The notes under the pieces: model-generated
Told to the model about the DNA's origin: nothing
The model's input: only the letters and a program-made list of their open reading frames with translations
Database searches by the model: none
Part shown: in pieces, positions 32,672 to 33,389 of the stretch
How the letters are laid out: every line of letters starts with the position of its first letter
Position numbering within the stretch: the first letter of the stretch is position 1
Program-made: the position numbers and the translations under genes
From: Peptococcaceae bacterium
GTDB taxonomy: Bacteria; Bacillota; Desulfitobacteriia; Desulfitobacteriales; Syntrophobotulaceae
Assembly: GCA_012839895.1 (NCBI GenBank)
Contig: DUML01000011.1
Span: 1 to 33,389, forward strand
DNA: 33,389 nt
Direction: 5' to 3'

Positions 32672-33151
32672 TCATTGACCTCCAAAATAAATCATAGGAA
32701 CAGGTTGGCAACTTTCCTTTTCAGGGCAATAATTACATTGTTCTCGATAAATTTCCGGGATTTCCTCAAACTCGCAGGGCTGAAAACCATATTTACGGTA
32801 AAAAGCTACCGCCTCACCTCTGGCAATTGTCGCCACTGTATAAGCTGTTTGAGAAACTTCACGAATTTCGCCCGTCGCGCAGCATTCCCACGGTTTTTGA
32901 ACAATTTTTTCAAGGAGCAGCCCGCCCAGCCCCTGCTTATGCCTTTCTTTTTTGATACCGATTACCTCTAAAAAATAATAGCCCTCGCCACAGCAGACGA
33001 CTTTGCATCCACCAAGAACGGTATGATCCTCTTCAAGTAACAAATGCTCTTCTATCTCCCCGGGTAAACCCATCCCATAGCTATACATAATTTCCATTAA
33101 TTCATCTTCGTCATCCGGCGTCCCAAATCGGATTATTGGATTCCTAGCCAT
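32672..33151 (-). CDS. GNAT-family N-acetyltransferase
   Basis: A 159-residue GNAT-fold protein. The acetyl-CoA loop KERHKQGLGGLLLEKIV lies near residue 68-84, and VAFYRKYGFQP at the C-terminal strand is the usual GNAT motif B. Several cysteines occur (KVVCCGEG, WECCATGE) and the C-terminus carries a compact Cys cluster (CNYCPEKESC) that could bind metal. Substrate unknown. AGGTG lies 7-8 bases upstream of the ATG. First gene of the apparent GNAT-glycosyltransferase-rpoN operon. Confidence 0.8.
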   Translation of the reverse strand: MARNPIIRFGTPDDEDELMEIMYSYGMGLPGEIEEHLLLEEDHTVLGGCKVVCCGEGYYFLEVIGIKKERHKQGLGGLLLEKIVQKPWECCATGEIREVSQTAYTVATIARGEAVAFYRKYGFQPCEFEEIPEIYREQCNYCPEKESCQPVPMIYFGGQ

Positions 33152-33365
33152 TACAGCTTCACCTACGGTTTTTCTTAGATTCCTCGCTACAACGCTTTTC
33201 TAAATTAACCTGGACCTTGTTAAATAATTCACTCATTCTAACAGACTTAAGCACAGAAACTTTGAGTTGGTTTAAATAATCTTTTTATCCCCCCTTGTCC
33301 CAAAAGCACAAATTCTTTGATTTTTTCTGCAACTTTTTGAAAATTTTTAGTCAATTATTTTATAT

Positions 33366-33382
33366 TGCAAGAAACGTGCCAG
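33366..33382 (-). promoter_or_regulatory. Near-perfect sigma-54 (-24/-12) promoter upstream of the rpoN operon
   Basis: On the minus strand CTGGCACGTTTCTTGCA matches the consensus TGGCACG-N4-TTGCW at every fixed position: TGGCACG at 33375-33381 and TTGCA at 33366-33370, with exactly four bases between. It points into the GNAT, glycosyltransferase and rpoN genes. The predicted start of transcription is near 33355, leaving a leader of about 200 bases. Confidence 0.82.
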
Positions 33383-33389
33383 CTATTTA

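Overview
The window looks like a chromosomal segment of an anaerobic, low-to-mid GC Firmicute (Clostridia, Peptococcaceae-like). Reasons: MurT/GatD lipid II amidation genes, an EndoA/EndoAI-type (MazF) toxin-antitoxin pair, the tsaE-tsaB-rimI-tsaD order typical of Firmicutes, strong GGAGG ribosome binding sites with several TTG starts, and a complex iron-sulfur molybdoenzyme (CISM) operon together with rpoN. Almost all genes are on the minus strand; the exceptions are an IS3 transposase remnant at the left edge and a gamma-carbonic anhydrase gene in the middle.

Layout, left to right. 1-235: 3' end of an IS3-family element. 439-2961: NYN-domain nuclease, 5-formyltetrahydrofolate cyclo-ligase and a LysO-type exporter. 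2962-3311: AT-rich gap holding a tight cluster of DnaA boxes. 3312-9557: tex, an amidohydrolase and the tRNA t6A / S18-acetylation genes tsaE, tsaB, rimI, tsaD. 9702-12664: MazF/MazE-like toxin-antitoxin with a clear sigma-A promoter, then gatD and murT. 12856-13392: carbonic-anhydrase-like protein on the plus strand. 13625-20977: five-gene molybdoenzyme operon in the transcription order catalytic subunit 1, four-cluster ferredoxin subunit, NrfD-type membrane subunit, radical SAM protein, catalytic subunit 2. 21196-27012: YnjBCD-like ABC transporter locus with an APH-fold kinase; one permease is frameshifted and a nucleoside hydrolase survives only as a 3' fragment. 27163-30296: PhnP-like metallo-hydrolase, a DUF169-ferredoxin fusion and an HdrD-like CCG protein. 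30420-33151: GNAT acetyltransferase, DUF2064-type glycosyltransferase and rpoN (sigma-54), apparently one operon.

The most interesting theme is sigma-54. A textbook -24/-12 element lies at the right edge, reading into the GNAT-glycosyltransferase-rpoN operon, so sigma-54 may control its own gene. A second -24/-12 element with the same TTCTTGCAATA core sits upstream of the molybdoenzyme operon, with inverted-repeat candidate enhancer sites 45-125 bp further upstream. That operon encodes two different Cys-ligated molybdopterin catalytic subunits, apparently sharing one electron-transfer/membrane module, plus a Cys-rich radical SAM protein resembling the Tes/TrsS group. I regard this as the best candidate for an undescribed system. 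Its substrate cannot be deduced from sequence alone.
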